Positions 32,130 to 43,299 of a stretch of 64,000 nucleotides of DNA are shown here, piece by piece. The notes below the pieces were generated by a model, which ran no database searches, was not told where the DNA came from, and was given only the letters and a program-made list of their open reading frames with translations. Every line of letters starts with the position of its first letter. Positions within the stretch are counted from its first letter, which is position 1. The translations under genes were made by a program, and so were the position numbers. Source of the DNA: Massospora cicadina (lineage: Eukaryota; Entomophthoromycota; Entomophthoromycetes; Entomophthorales; Entomophthoraceae); NCBI GenBank assembly GCA_022478985.1, contig JAKSZP010005573.1, positions 1-64,000 of the forward strand, read 5' to 3'.

Positions 32130-32428
32130 AGGGAGGATACCCCAGTGGTAGAGTATGGACCCTCTACCACTGCCTCCCGAGTTTGATCCCAGTAATGGAC
32201 TTTGGGTAGGGGACAATTTTGACTGTTGGTTTTACACACCAATGCCCCAAACTGAGATAGTGAATAGTAAAGGCGGTCCATGGAGTTCCTGGCCTATCAT
32301 ACGCCATGCATGGAGGTTTTCCGGGTTTTATCCTCCTTTCCCATTTTCTTCACTTCCCTAATTGGTGCGGTATCATCCCCAGGTCGACCCACCTTGAATA
32401 AAATATAAATAAAATAAAATAAAATAAA
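32130..32428 (+). mobile_element. tRNA-derived SINE, copy 1
   Basis: Flanked by an 18-bp perfect target duplication agattttataacaatttt (32112-32129 and 32429-32446). The head has an A-box-like TGGTAGAGTATGG (32146-32158) and a B-box-like GAGTTTGATCCC (32179-32190) with tRNA spacing. After ~180 bp of unrelated body comes a tail with 'catccccaggtcgaccc' (32374-32390) and (AAAAT)n. It is transcribed by RNA polymerase III and moved by a LINE in trans. The head is not a functional tRNA gene: no cloverleaf with paired acceptor stem. Confidence 0.85.
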
Positions 32429-32446
32429 AGATTTTATAACAATTTT

Positions 32447-35110
32447 GTTCAGGAGACAAGATCTTCATTATCCATATTGTCAACAGGTAGTAGCTGTAAG
32501 TATGCTATTGGGGTCTTTAGTCAACCGTACACATCTTTTTTGTCAAATTGGCCAGTTGTATCAAAACAGGGATGGCTTATGAAAGGTCAAGAATTTCATG
32601 AGAAGTTAGGCCTCCTTCACTGATGCACTTTAAACTTCATATATCGAATAGCTTATAGGGGGAATGCTAAAATGCATCCTAATGTTGAATATAAGTTAGG
32701 ATCTTGGAATAAAATACTTTTTCAGTTGCGTAGAGTATAAAATAATTCATTCTGCGCCCTCAACCAAATGAGTTGGAAATTGCACGTGGGAACCCCAGAC
32801 ATGTTATTTAATCAGATAAAACTCATCAACCATTTTCAGAAAGCAGATGTGAGCCTTTATATTTTCCTTAAAATTTTTGTTAGTTTCAAATACTGGGGGT
32901 ATATATGCCCAAGTAGGGTAAGAATTCTTCAGTGTAATGTATGGTATCATTGTATTCCTGGATAAATTTGCGACCCCAACATTTTCTGTAGCTTGGATTA
33001 TTGAGGGCTAATGCTGGAAGTGTCCTAAAATATATTACCAAACCTGAGTGGAATCACAGAATATGTCCCAATAGACCTTATGCATTGGGGGCCAGCAATT
33101 CCATATTACATGTAGTGTGGCAAGTCAGAAAAAATTTGATTTTCTTAAGCTTGAAGAAATGACATTTAACAAGGACCTGTTATAATATTTGCAATAACAG
33201 GATTTTTATGAACTTTAATAATGACCTGAATTACCAATTTTTCAGACTGCGGTACCAAGTGAGGAGTATGAGTGGAAAATCAGAAGAAAAATAAGCGGTA
33301 TAGAAATGGTTAGTGTCTGATATTTCATCCACCCAGTTATCCTCAGAGGTAATCTTTCAGGGATGATAGTTTTAGTTAGAGGAATAATATTGATATCAGC
33401 ACAAAGAGCCTCTTTATTCATGCTGATCTCCATTTTTTCAACGGTTTGCGTTCCACCTCCTTTGCACATTGTTTATAGAATTGGTCCACGGGGTTACATC
33501 GACTGCTGCATTAGAAAGATGTAAGTATGCTCTCATTCTTTTTTGATGGCAAGTACGTGAGGCCAAATGAGAAGTTTTTGAGAAATAAGAAAATTTATTC
33601 AACGTAGTAGAGAGAATATCATTTATCCTCATTAATTTTAATCAAACATGTAAAATTTCATTCTAGCCCTAATGTTTGTACTTGGACATCAATCCAGGAT
33701 TTGAGGGCATAAATATATGTAGTGATGGCATTATCTAGAGAAATGCAAAAAGAAGGGACCAATGGTTGTGTGCTGGCATAGAATTGCCTAGAGAAGTCAT
33801 TACAACTTTAGTCCTTATTTAGGCGAATTGGTATTAGGGCCTTAATCTGGCTAAAAGGGTTTGGAAACTTCCAAGCTCTTTTTTAATGCAGTCTTGTCCT
33901 GAGCCAGGTCTGACAGTCACGCAGGTAAGGGGAAACAACTTCCCCGGCTTCTCCACAGGTTTTCTGAACCCTCAGCACGTGTGATAGTAGACCCAGGGGG
34001 CCAGGCAGTCCTTCAGGACCCCAAGGACCTCCTATTCATCAGAGCCGCTAGGCTCTAGGCCTTCTGGGACCATCGTGCCCATTGAAACCATCAGCTCTGG
34101 TGGATACTTGAGGACTCTGAGTCCTTTGAGGACTTTTAAGGCCCACAAGAATCCTCAGGCCTTTGGACTCTTGAGACTATTTAAAGGCCCTTGAATCATT
34201 GTTAAAGTCTTTCTACTAACGTCTCCATTTGGGTCAAATGTCGCAATAGGGATAAATTGAGAGCATGGACAATGCCATTAGATCTGGAGGAGGTTTGCAA
34301 CATACATATTTTTGTACTTTGGTTACTACTCTTTATGGTGGTGTGTTAGTTAGTTTTTTATTTATCCTGAGACCCCAGAGTCCAATAGGGTTATCTAGTT
34401 ACAAGTATTGTTAAGGAGGCGTCAGTTATCCTGGATTGCCTCACAATTAGCTTAAATAAATACAAAAACGGCTTCTTAAAAGTCAACAAAGTTGGAGTTG
34501 AGGTTCTGCAATAGACCCAACTTTCATGAAATTTACTGATGACTCAGTTCTACTAACTGGAGGGGGTGATGAAGATCAAGATATAATAAGAGGTGAAGAT
34601 AGGGTTCCACTTAATTGTCTAAGTTGTTAATAGATAGATTATATGAACTGTAAAACCTCTGCATATATGAAGGAACTGCCTTATCTTTGGAGAAGTTGAA
34701 CTGTAATTTGATTGAGTAGATTCCATCCAAGCACTGCTGATTGGTACCGCTGACGTTGTTGGACTGAAGATAGTACTTTTATCCTGGTAAAGATAAGCTG
34801 AATTCAAAAGTGGCCCAAAACTTCAAACTTTCAGGTTGAACAGGTGGTATTTTTATATTAAGAGAGATTAAAATCCATCTATTTATACTTCCTGCCCTAT
34901 TAGGGCAGAAGATTCATTGCTAGAATTATTGTCCATTTTGTAATTGACGTTTTCATTTATAACAACTTGGGCACCCCTTTAGTGAGCACCACTCTTGGCT
35001 TCATTGCGATAATTGAGCCAAGTACTTTATATTAGTTGCCTGGATATGTCCTATTTGTAGATTCAGATTTCTTTAGGATGGCTTATAATTACAGAATGGA
35101 TCCTAAATGG
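32447..35110. other. No recognisable gene; weak LINE-RT hint
   Basis: No convincing gene. 34527-34560 (plus) reads 'MKFTDDSVLLTGG', which resembles the F-A-D-D-x-x-L motif of LINE RT but stands alone. 33985-34200 is a patch of repeated gagga/tcct words (see findings). Confidence 0.25.
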
Positions 35111-37125
35111 TGATGACCAAGCACTTTCAAATTCATAAGTATTTATTTATTTCAACTATACTATTTACAACCACTAACACTACTATCAGGAACATAAAAA
35201 ATAAAATACATCAATATTAAAAATAGTAAAGAATTTATAAATTAATTTATCAATCAAAATCTCTCAATATTTTTTGATTTGGGGGAGCCTTGTGGTGTAG
35301 AGAGCATCTGGGTCCTCCTCAATTAAGATCCTTAATTCTCATCTAGTATGAGGGTCTACCATTGTTCCTCCTAATCTCTGTTAACATCTGGATGGTTACA
35401 CCCCCATGTTTTTGGTGCTTATGAAATGCAACTCTAGGTCTGAGATAGAGCTTCACTCTGTTTTTAATTTGGTAGCCTAGTCCAAGCCATATCTTGTGAT
35501 GAATACCAAATCGCTTTTATCAATTAAAACCCATTTACTGGGAATCAACTAATTATGAAACAACTTATTGTGTTGCTGAGGATTGATTGCAGATATAGGG
35601 TCCAAACCGCACATTACTATGATCTTCAAAAATCAGATTTTATGCTATAATCTGAAAGTATATAATTAATAAAATTTAGTTTTTAAGTCACATGATATAT
35701 AACATTTCATACATTAGGTTATTTTCTAAAATATATAAAAAATAAAATTCTGTTTATTATTTATTTTGATATCTGATATTAAAGTTTAAGCTAGCTGTAA
35801 ATCATAATTTTACAAATTTTAGAGTATAACAATACTCTATATCCTTATTTAAGTTCTAATTTTAATTACTAATACTTAATTTACCATAGCAAATTCTATG
35901 CAAGATCTATTACTAGAATAGGGTTTTCTAGTTAAATTATAATTCTTAATATATAGTTCAATTACAATTTATATAATAATTTTGTCATATAGTATGTATT
36001 TATTTTGAGATTTTCTTGTAGTCTAACTAAAGGTAAGTCATATCACATTGTATAAAATTAATGCAAACTAATACATCTTTTTACTGTAAATGCTATAATA
36101 TGCTTGCAAATAAAAGTGCTACTAAGTCATTATAAAGATACAAAAATAACTATATATGTTACTGAAAAAAGCTTTTTTTAAATTGCTTATTATTTGACTA
36201 ATAAAGTTTAACAATTAGGATTTCCAGAGTTATTCAAGAGATCAGGTATACTGATATTTGTGTGTTTGTATCAAAAAACAACTGATTGTTTAATAAATGG
36301 TTAATACTTATTTTTACACTTGAAAATTATTTAAACCTAGTTCTTAAAAGTTGGCAAAAAAGTTTATATTGCTTATCATTAAGAAGATAGTATATATATG
36401 AAGTTTATATATCGTATATATTTTTACATTGTATCAAAGTCTTCTAATGGTTCATGATATATAATTAAGCATTTTTTATGCAATATCTACATGCATCCTA
36501 TAAAGAGATTAATTTTAATATGGCTAAAAATTTTAACATCATTATAATTAGCTTTAACTAATAGTAAAAAGAAGCTAACACTACTTATATGACTTAGTTG
36601 CTAACTTAATAAACGTTTACTTATCATTTTAAATGTAATAACAACAGTTTAAGGTCTATACACAATTTTAATAATTCTAAGCTATAAAACTTAATCTTTG
36701 AAAAATAGCTACAAGCACTTATCAGATACATTCTATATATTTTTCATTATTCTTTTTAAAATAGCTATATAGTAGAAAAAACTGAGCTGTAGATGCTTGA
36801 GATCCAAATGCTTTGATCTATATTTCAATGCGTGTTAATAGAAATCATTCTCACTTACTATGTATAGTTTTTTGCTGGTACCTTTTGTCTTTAAAAATGT
36901 TTTATTTATTTTTCCATTTTAATTGACCTTGTTACTACTTAAATATCTTCATAGTACATATAATTAGGTTCAGAATACTTATTAATTACCTTTAAGTTAA
37001 AATATATGAACAAATTTAGCAATAACAATACTGTACCTAGGTATAAGCTTACCTTTCCTGTTGCTAACATTATTGCAACTTAGTTTAATTTAAACTGTTA
37101 ATTTTGAAAAGCAAGTATTGATAAG
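35110..37125. other. AT-rich tract 1, about 2 kb
   Basis: By eye about four fifths A+T, without open frames, tandem periodicity or recognisable repeats. Edges are rather sharp against the neighbours. A similar tract lies at 47950-50050. Confidence 0.6.
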
Positions 37126-37159
37126 ATATTGGAAAAACTAAGAATAATAACGCTTGTGC

Positions 37160-38455
37160 AAATGTGGTGAAGGGCTCAGGTCCAGTAACTGCACCGCCCA
37201 AGGGAAACAAACGCCCTGGTGACACCAGAGGGCAGGCGCAATGCAAAAAGCTTCAAGTGGTTCCTCTGTCAAAATTATTAAATTTACAGATGAAATATAA
37301 CAGTTATCATTATTTTTCACATTCTCAATCGTTGTTTTTAGTTGAACATGGGCTTTGGCTTTTCTTGGTTCAGATTCACCAGCTTTTTGGGAAAAAGTTG
37401 GAAGATCCCAAGATTTATTGTTACTTCACTCCATTATGCTATGTTTCATACTATCCACCGTGAAAGGGTTGACTTTGAGCTAAAACTTCAGAAGAAGAAA
37501 ATGACACTAAAAAGGTTCACATTGTGGTTGACCTCTATAAGGGTCAATGGGTGGTTAAGACCAAGTGTATGCATTTTACAGAGTACAAATACATCTTTAT
37601 TTTGTTAATTATCTCCCAACGACTATGGTTGCAAGGTAGTCAAGCAACACCTGCATATAGTTTAAAAGCCTATGGAATAGTTAAGCAGTTTGAAATGCAA
37701 AAATTCCCCCTTTGCCTAACCTTAGTACTGGGAAGGCCATTGCAGTAATTAGCCAGAGCCCAGATGCAGTGGAGGGCTTCACAATAATCCCCCGTTTCAC
37801 TGCCCTTTATTATTGATGGCAAAGTATCTACAGTATTTTGGGAAACAGTGGATAGCGCACCGCTCATCTGCAACCACTGCTTAGCTTTTAGGAACAAGAT
37901 CCAAGCTTGACCAGTAAAAGAGGGCGTGAGAGAGCCTAAATTTTGTACTGAGTAGTTAAGTGAACATGACCCCCAATACAGAAAAGTATAGAAATTATCT
38001 AAGCTCTAACCGGGGAGAAATTGGATACCATGATATAGTTGATGTGCTTTCCTTGAAAGAACTTAAAATGACCAAATAGTCCCATAAAGCTCGCTATGGC
38101 CAAGGTAAAGGCCTTGGTGGAAGCCTCCATCTCAACTGACCAAATTCTGGCAGACATGGAGAAACTTGCAGTGCTGAACCAATCAGATGCTACTGGCAAC
38201 CATTCAGATTTTGCAAATTAAACAATCCTTTGAGCAGTCCAAATTTGGGTACCAAATTGCTTCAGCCAGGACTTAGCACATTATGGAATGTAAAATGCAC
38301 TCTGAATGTGACCGAGATACCCCCATCAAAACCAGCTGAATCAAATAAAACTTCTGGTGGTGCACTGCAAGTGCCCCACACTGGTAATTTGTAAGCTACA
38401 GAAAGTAAGAAGGGGATTAAGTCCTCAGAGAAGGGCATTTACAGTTCTGCTCCTT
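37160..38455 (+). pseudogene. LINE ORF1, old copy (degenerate)
   Basis: Homologous to ORF1 of the younger LINE at 41300-42570. 'YKGQWVVKTKC' (37538-37570) matches 'LPKGQWVIKTKR', 'VKQFEMQKFPLC' matches 'IQSFEMQRFTLM', 'SAPLICNHC' matches 'SAPPICTHC' at the zinc knuckle, and 'VKEGV' follows as 'IKEGV'. The His of the knuckle is lost and a stop replaces the last Cys. The region after it (38100-38455) keeps some charged helix sequence. The copy ends where the LTR-like block starts at 38458. Confidence 0.8.
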
Positions 38456-38457
38456 CC

Positions 38458-38965
38458 TGTAAGTTTTGGGGGAGATACCCTTGCAGCAAAATTGGAAGAT
38501 ATTCCCATTTCAGACCAAAAAGGGGATTAAGCCGGCGGTTTTCCCCCTTTTCACCTTGGGCATTTTAGCCCATGTGGTAGATGAGAGGTGGATGACGACA
38601 TATCCCTTGAAGGTCGCTTCATATTCCCTAATGTTGACCACCCATGATCTGGTACAGAGAATTCAGGGTGTGTGGGGAAGTGGCGGTGGCCAGTGGCCTC
38701 TTCCAGAAGGGGTTAGCAGTGACTCTTTCCCTTAAATTTTGTCTCAAGAAGTTTGAGTTCTACCAATGTAGTAAAATGAAATCCGCTGAGAGTAAATTGA
38801 GTAAATTAGTTTTGGTCTTAGGAATTCCCATCTGCCATGAGACAATATCGCTGATAATTGCAAGCTCATCCCTGATAGGTGCGGTGCAACAAACCCCTTA
38901 CTGACTCAATGGGACCAGCCATATGTGGCCTGGCCATGGACACACCCAGTCGCCTGCTATATGGT
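38458..38965 (+). repeat. LTR-start copy with the conserved coding block
   Basis: Begins TGTAAGTTTTGGGGG, as at 2406. The frame from 38466 reads 'IFPFQTKKGIKPAVFP' and 'GILAHVVDERWMTTYPL', and later (38908-38960, another frame) 'LTQWDQPYVAWPWTHPVAC', matching the copy at 2935-3000. It abuts the old LINE ORF1, so it is a separate insertion into or beside it. The right end was not found. Confidence 0.55.
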
Positions 38966-40630
38966 GTGACACTGATCTGCCAAGCATAATTGCATCAGGA
39001 GGGAAAAGTTGAAGGTAAAGTTTAACTATGAGCCAGCTAGCCAGGCTGGGATAGATTTGGCATCATAAGAATTTTTGAATGTCAATCCATCATAATTTAA
39101 TTGCAAAATTATTTACTGGCTCTTAATGCAATCACTAAGTTCCCTGGTTTGTTTACAAGCATATAGGGCAGCGAACTCTGACAGGTTCTGCTGTCACTCC
39201 ATTTTTTTTCACTTTTTACTCTCTAACAAGTTCTAGTTAAAACCGTTCACTAAAAATTGATCCATAATTATTTGCAAATCTAGCAGTCTGCCAGACATCT
39301 TGTAACAATGGTTTTCACTTTTGGAAACTTGTGGCTAGTGCTCGCAGCTGCCTTACTACTGTTTCATCCATTATTATGGAAGGCTGTACCAAAAGTTTCT
39401 GGATGGTGTTTTTGGGTGGTTACTAACCCCAAGTTCCGGCTAGTCTTATTATCAGCATGATTCATGACAGAATGGAGCGACAACAGTTTTGGTCCTTCTC
39501 CATCCTTCTCAGTAAGAGGGGTGTTGCAATGTGTTTGTGTTACAAGCGGATGACCTGTTCTTCTGATCAAAAGTTTTCCACCCCAGTTAAGAAGTATCTC
39601 AGAAATCCCAAAAAAATTAGAGTTTCTTCAGGCCTGCATGTGGAACAGTTAGGCCCATATTGCTTGTTGGGATTTTTGCCCATATTCCCAGCTTTTTAGA
39701 TTACCAGGAAACACTAGGGGACAGTTCCCTAAGGGGAGTGAGTTGAAAATTGGTTGGCCTGAGTTTTAGAGTAACTACGTTTTGGGGATTTTGGGATATT
39801 TGTCTGGTTTTATTCATTGAGGATCAATCCGGACAAATACTTGAGATCTTATTGGGCGGAATTGCTGACAAAATAGGGGCATCTGATAGTGATTAACTAT
39901 CAGGTGTACCAATTGGTATTGGTCAGGTTTCATCACCAACTGATTGGTAATGAGGAGCAAGTTGTGAGGCGAGTGATGCCACCTTCAACTAGCAAATTAA
40001 TCAGTTGGTGCGTGACCTGCCTTAATGGATAATAAGTCCCATTACCTAAGCAGGTTGCTAGCCAAATATGGTTGGTTTTCTTAGATCAAGAGGAAAACAT
40101 TAGGGACACATTTTCTGACTCTCTCCATTTAGGTATTGAAGATATCCAATGACAGAATCCTAGCCAGGATAGGGAAGACCATTGCTACTGAGACAAGGAT
40201 GGGTGATTCAACAGCAACGGCTGTCATTTCATCAAAGAGGTGTCAACTAAGAGTTAGACAACTGAATCCCCACTATAAATTTCCTAGAATTCACTTAGAA
40301 AATAGTATTTATAAGAACAACATTTAGAAAAGAAGTTCTATAGTTTACATTTAAAGTATATAGTTTAAGTAGTAAACCATCATCAACTTTCAACAGTTCT
40401 ATTCTTCTCAAGGATATTATTGCTGTGTGAAATAATTGGGAGAATCTAAGTGAAAGGAGTAAAGATCTGAGAAGAGTTCTAGAGAAGAAGGAGAAACAAT
40501 TAAGGGATTGCTGCTGACTATGTGTTAAACCGAAGAGACTGTCACCAGGGAATCTCAGAAAAATTGGGTTGGACAGAATGAGGGAAAAAATCCCTAGATC
40601 GAATCTCAAGTATTACAATCAGGAATACTG
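38966..40630. other. No recognisable gene; probably LTR sequence towards 40815
   Basis: No coding signal. The part before 40815 must contain the LTR that precedes the primer site at 40817, but its left end could not be placed. Confidence 0.3.
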
Positions 40631-41060
40631 GCCAATCATTGAGCCGATATATAAGTATTCACACTCAACTATGGATAATAATAATCATACTATTATCAAA
40701 CAATAATTTAATATATTACACAATGCAGAAAAAGTGCACAAGAAACCGAGACTGTGCAGTAAAAAGATTACTAGGATTGTTTGCCAATAATAACCACTCA
40801 AGTAACTTTTTACAAGTTGGTGCTCACTACAGGGGGTATTTGAGTTGAAGAATTTATAATAATGTCGTACAAAGATGAGTTATGCAAACTGTGGACGGAA
40901 TTAGCCACTGTAAATCATAATTCTCTAAACTCAGTAATCATCAGGAATTTGCAGCCTTGGAAGAACGAGTCACTAAGGTGAAGGAAGGGATTGATAATGT
41001 TGCAAGATTCAGGAATGAGTTAAATTGGGAAAGTAACTTCGTTGAAGAAGAAAGAAGGTG
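40631..41060 (+). pseudogene. Gypsy element 5' fragment: LTR end, primer site, start of gag
   Basis: The sequence ..TTTTTACA is followed by TTGGTGCTCACTACAGGGGG, the same primer site as element 3. Then ATG at 40862 with 'MSYKDELCKLWTELATVNHN', and after a shift 'EFAALEERVTKVKEGIDNVA', a helical Gag N-terminus. The fragment stops at about 41060, where the LINE 5' region begins. It is of the element 3 lineage. Confidence 0.65.
40817..40835 (+). promoter_or_regulatory. Primer binding site, second copy
   Basis: TGGTGCTCACTACAGGGGG, identical to 24587-24605. Sequences around both differ, so the identity reflects function or recent common descent. Confidence 0.7.
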
Positions 41061-41299
41061 ACATTACTTTTCTTTCTCGTTGCAATCACTTTTGCAACCT
41101 TTTCAATTCAAGACTGAATCAAGTTTGATAATCTCACAGAGGAGATTAGTCTGCGCCCATGTCAGGGAGCAGTTGGGAAAGCAAGGTAAGAGGAGCAGGT
41201 GGAAGGCCCGCGGCCTCCAACGTTTGAAAACGCCCCGGAGAATCTGGCGGAATAGACAAAAATCTTAAAAAACTGGCGGTCACAATTTCCTTGGAGATA

Positions 41300-42570
41300 C
41301 TCACATGGCAAGCATGATGCAACCAGTACATCAACATGCCACACTCCCAACCACTTTCGTCAGTGGAATTCAGAGTCCGCGTGTATCTGGACATCCAAAA
41401 AATGGCCTTATGGGAAAAATTTTGTGAAGATGTACACAAAGTTTTCCCGACCGTGGTATACATTGCACCTCACTCCATGTCATGCGGTTGGCTAACCTAG
41501 GTTTTGAAAGCAAAAAAGCAGCAGACGAGGCTGCAGCAGTGTACATAGTGGTCATCCTCCCCAAAGGGCAATGGGTCATCAAAACCAAGCGCACCAGATG
41601 GACAAAATCAAACCAAATCTTCCTCACGTTTGACTTTTTGCCTACTACGGTAAAACGTGCCATTTTGGAACAACACCTGAAAGATGGTCTCGCTGTATAT
41701 GGTGAAATACAATCTTTTGAAATGCAACGCTTCACGCTGATGCCACACCTGTGCACCGGCAAAGCCATCGCAGTTCTGACCCCAATTGAGGAGATCGTGA
41801 AGGACCTAACCCAGATCCCACACTCCACTTTTATTGATATCTCAGGGCATACCACCCACCCATTTTGGGTGACTGTGGACAGCGCGCCCCCCATTTGCAC
41901 CCACTGTGACACGTTCGGCCATAAGGCGCATGCATGCCCCATCAAGGAGGGCGTCACATTCCAAGAGCACCCCTCAGCGGCCATGGCCAACGGAGAGGCG
42001 CACTACAAACCAACTGCAAGCACCAAGGAGGCTTTCCCGTGGGGAGCACAAGGCTGCTACCTATTGGTAAAGCCTATCTCCCCGCAAGAACAGAAGAAGG
42101 CCAAGCAGGCCCATAGGGCCGCAGCCAAGGAAATGGCCAAGGCCACCACCGCTATCCTACACTCACAACGCCAGGAGGACATGGAAACCTTTGAAGCAGA
42201 AGCAACTTGGGAATCCATCAACCAATCAGATTGGGAAGCCCATGCTGAGCGGGCCACTCAATCTGAGGATCCGATGGGAGACTCAATATCACCCAATCGT
42301 TGCACCCAAGCTCTGGTCAAAACTGACTTGGGACCTATCCCAACTGAAAAAAATTTTGACCCGCTCAACGGTGCACCAAACTCATCTGCACCACAAAAAA
42401 TTCATACGACGTCAGGAAAACAAAAAGTGAAGGCCAAAGCCAACACAAATCTTTCTGCAAAAATCAACAAAAACTCTGATAGCATTGCTGCTAACACCTG
42501 CACTGCTGTGAAAGTCCGTGGGGACCTTGAAGAGGCTGGTGGGTCCAGGGGCCCACCCCCTCGCACCTAA
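41300..42570 (+). CDS. LINE ORF1, nucleic-acid-binding protein
   Basis: Open from 41482 to 42570 (362 codons). The true N-terminus lies earlier in another frame ('FRVRVYLDIQKMALWEKF' near 41368-41420), joined by a one-base shift near 41495. After 'KGQWVIKTKRTRW' comes an RRM-like part ('YGEIQSFEMQRF', 'GKAIAVL'), then C-T-H-C-D-T-F-G-H-K-A-H-A-C at 41899-41940, a C-x2-C-x4-H-x4-C zinc knuckle. The last 190 residues are charged and low in complexity. ORF1 proteins coat the LINE RNA. The ATG at 41482 is only the first in the remaining frame. Confidence 0.85.
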
Positions 42571-42579
42571 GGTGCGATG

Positions 42580-43290
42580 GGGGAAACCTTCACTCTAGGG
42601 ATGTTGAATATCACCGGACTCAAGGCCTCCCCATCCTGGGCTAGGAAACTGAGTTTTTTACAACACAATTTACCCGTGGATATCCTGGCCATCCAGGAGT
42701 CCAACTGTCCATGAGGTTCCAAGGAAGCTTGGAAAACAATGCTCCTCCCATCCCTATCCTTTTGGTCAAAGCACTGTGGGGTGCTAATTCAGAAAAATAA
42801 TTTTTCAAATTCGCATCCTCAGAAACATTCCTAAATGGCCGAGTGCTCATCATCACCTTCTCATGGGCCAACGTTGTGCACACAATCGCCAACATCTATG
42901 CCCCAAACGGTGCACACGAGCATGGGGAATTTTTCTTGTTGGTCAAATCCCTCCCGCTACCCCCTGATTCTTTCCTAGTTGGCAACATGAACTGTTGGCT
43001 AACCTCACCAATGGACCGGTGGCCTCCCTCACCCCACGCCCCACGGGGTCACATAGAACTATGCATTCTAAAAGCCACCCTTGGGTTAATGGATGCGCTG
43101 CCATGACATGCCCCACTGCTTGAAAACATGACGCGTCCCCACATCCACAATGGCCAATTAAGGTCCATGACCTGCATCGACCTTATTCTAATGCCAGCGA
43201 AATTCCAACCCCACATCTCCCACTTCAAAACAATGAAAATGGAATTCTCCAACCACCGACTGGTCTTGATAACCTACCACTTACCCGTCA
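42580..43290 (+). pseudogene. LINE ORF2, APE-type endonuclease domain
   Basis: 'GMLNITGLKAS' and 'VDILAIQESN' (42600-42705) are the opening motifs (N, E of the active site). 'NIYAPNG' (42893-42913), 'FLVGNMNCWL' (42976-43005) in place of G-D-x-N, 'CIDLILMPAK' (43176-43205) and 'FSNHRLVLI' (43247-43273) in place of S-D-H. Both Asp to Asn changes are G to A in a CpG. Stops occur at about 42712 and 43105, both explainable from TGG. The endonuclease nicks the target DNA. Confidence 0.8.
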
Positions 43291-43299
43291 CAGTTGCAA

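Noticed and set aside
32131..32205. A tRNA gene (tRNA-like A and B boxes)
   Set aside because: The box sequences fit, but there is no paired acceptor stem or clean anticodon arm, and the segment is the head of a SINE with an 18-bp target duplication and A-rich tail.
35110..37125. Organellar (mitochondrial) DNA insertion, because of the AT content
   Set aside because: No mitochondrial coding or tRNA-like sequence could be read in either AT-rich tract.
41370..41990. 206-codon open frame on the minus strand
   Set aside because: It lies opposite LINE ORF1, whose plus-strand frame has the zinc knuckle and homology to the older copy. The minus frame has no motif.
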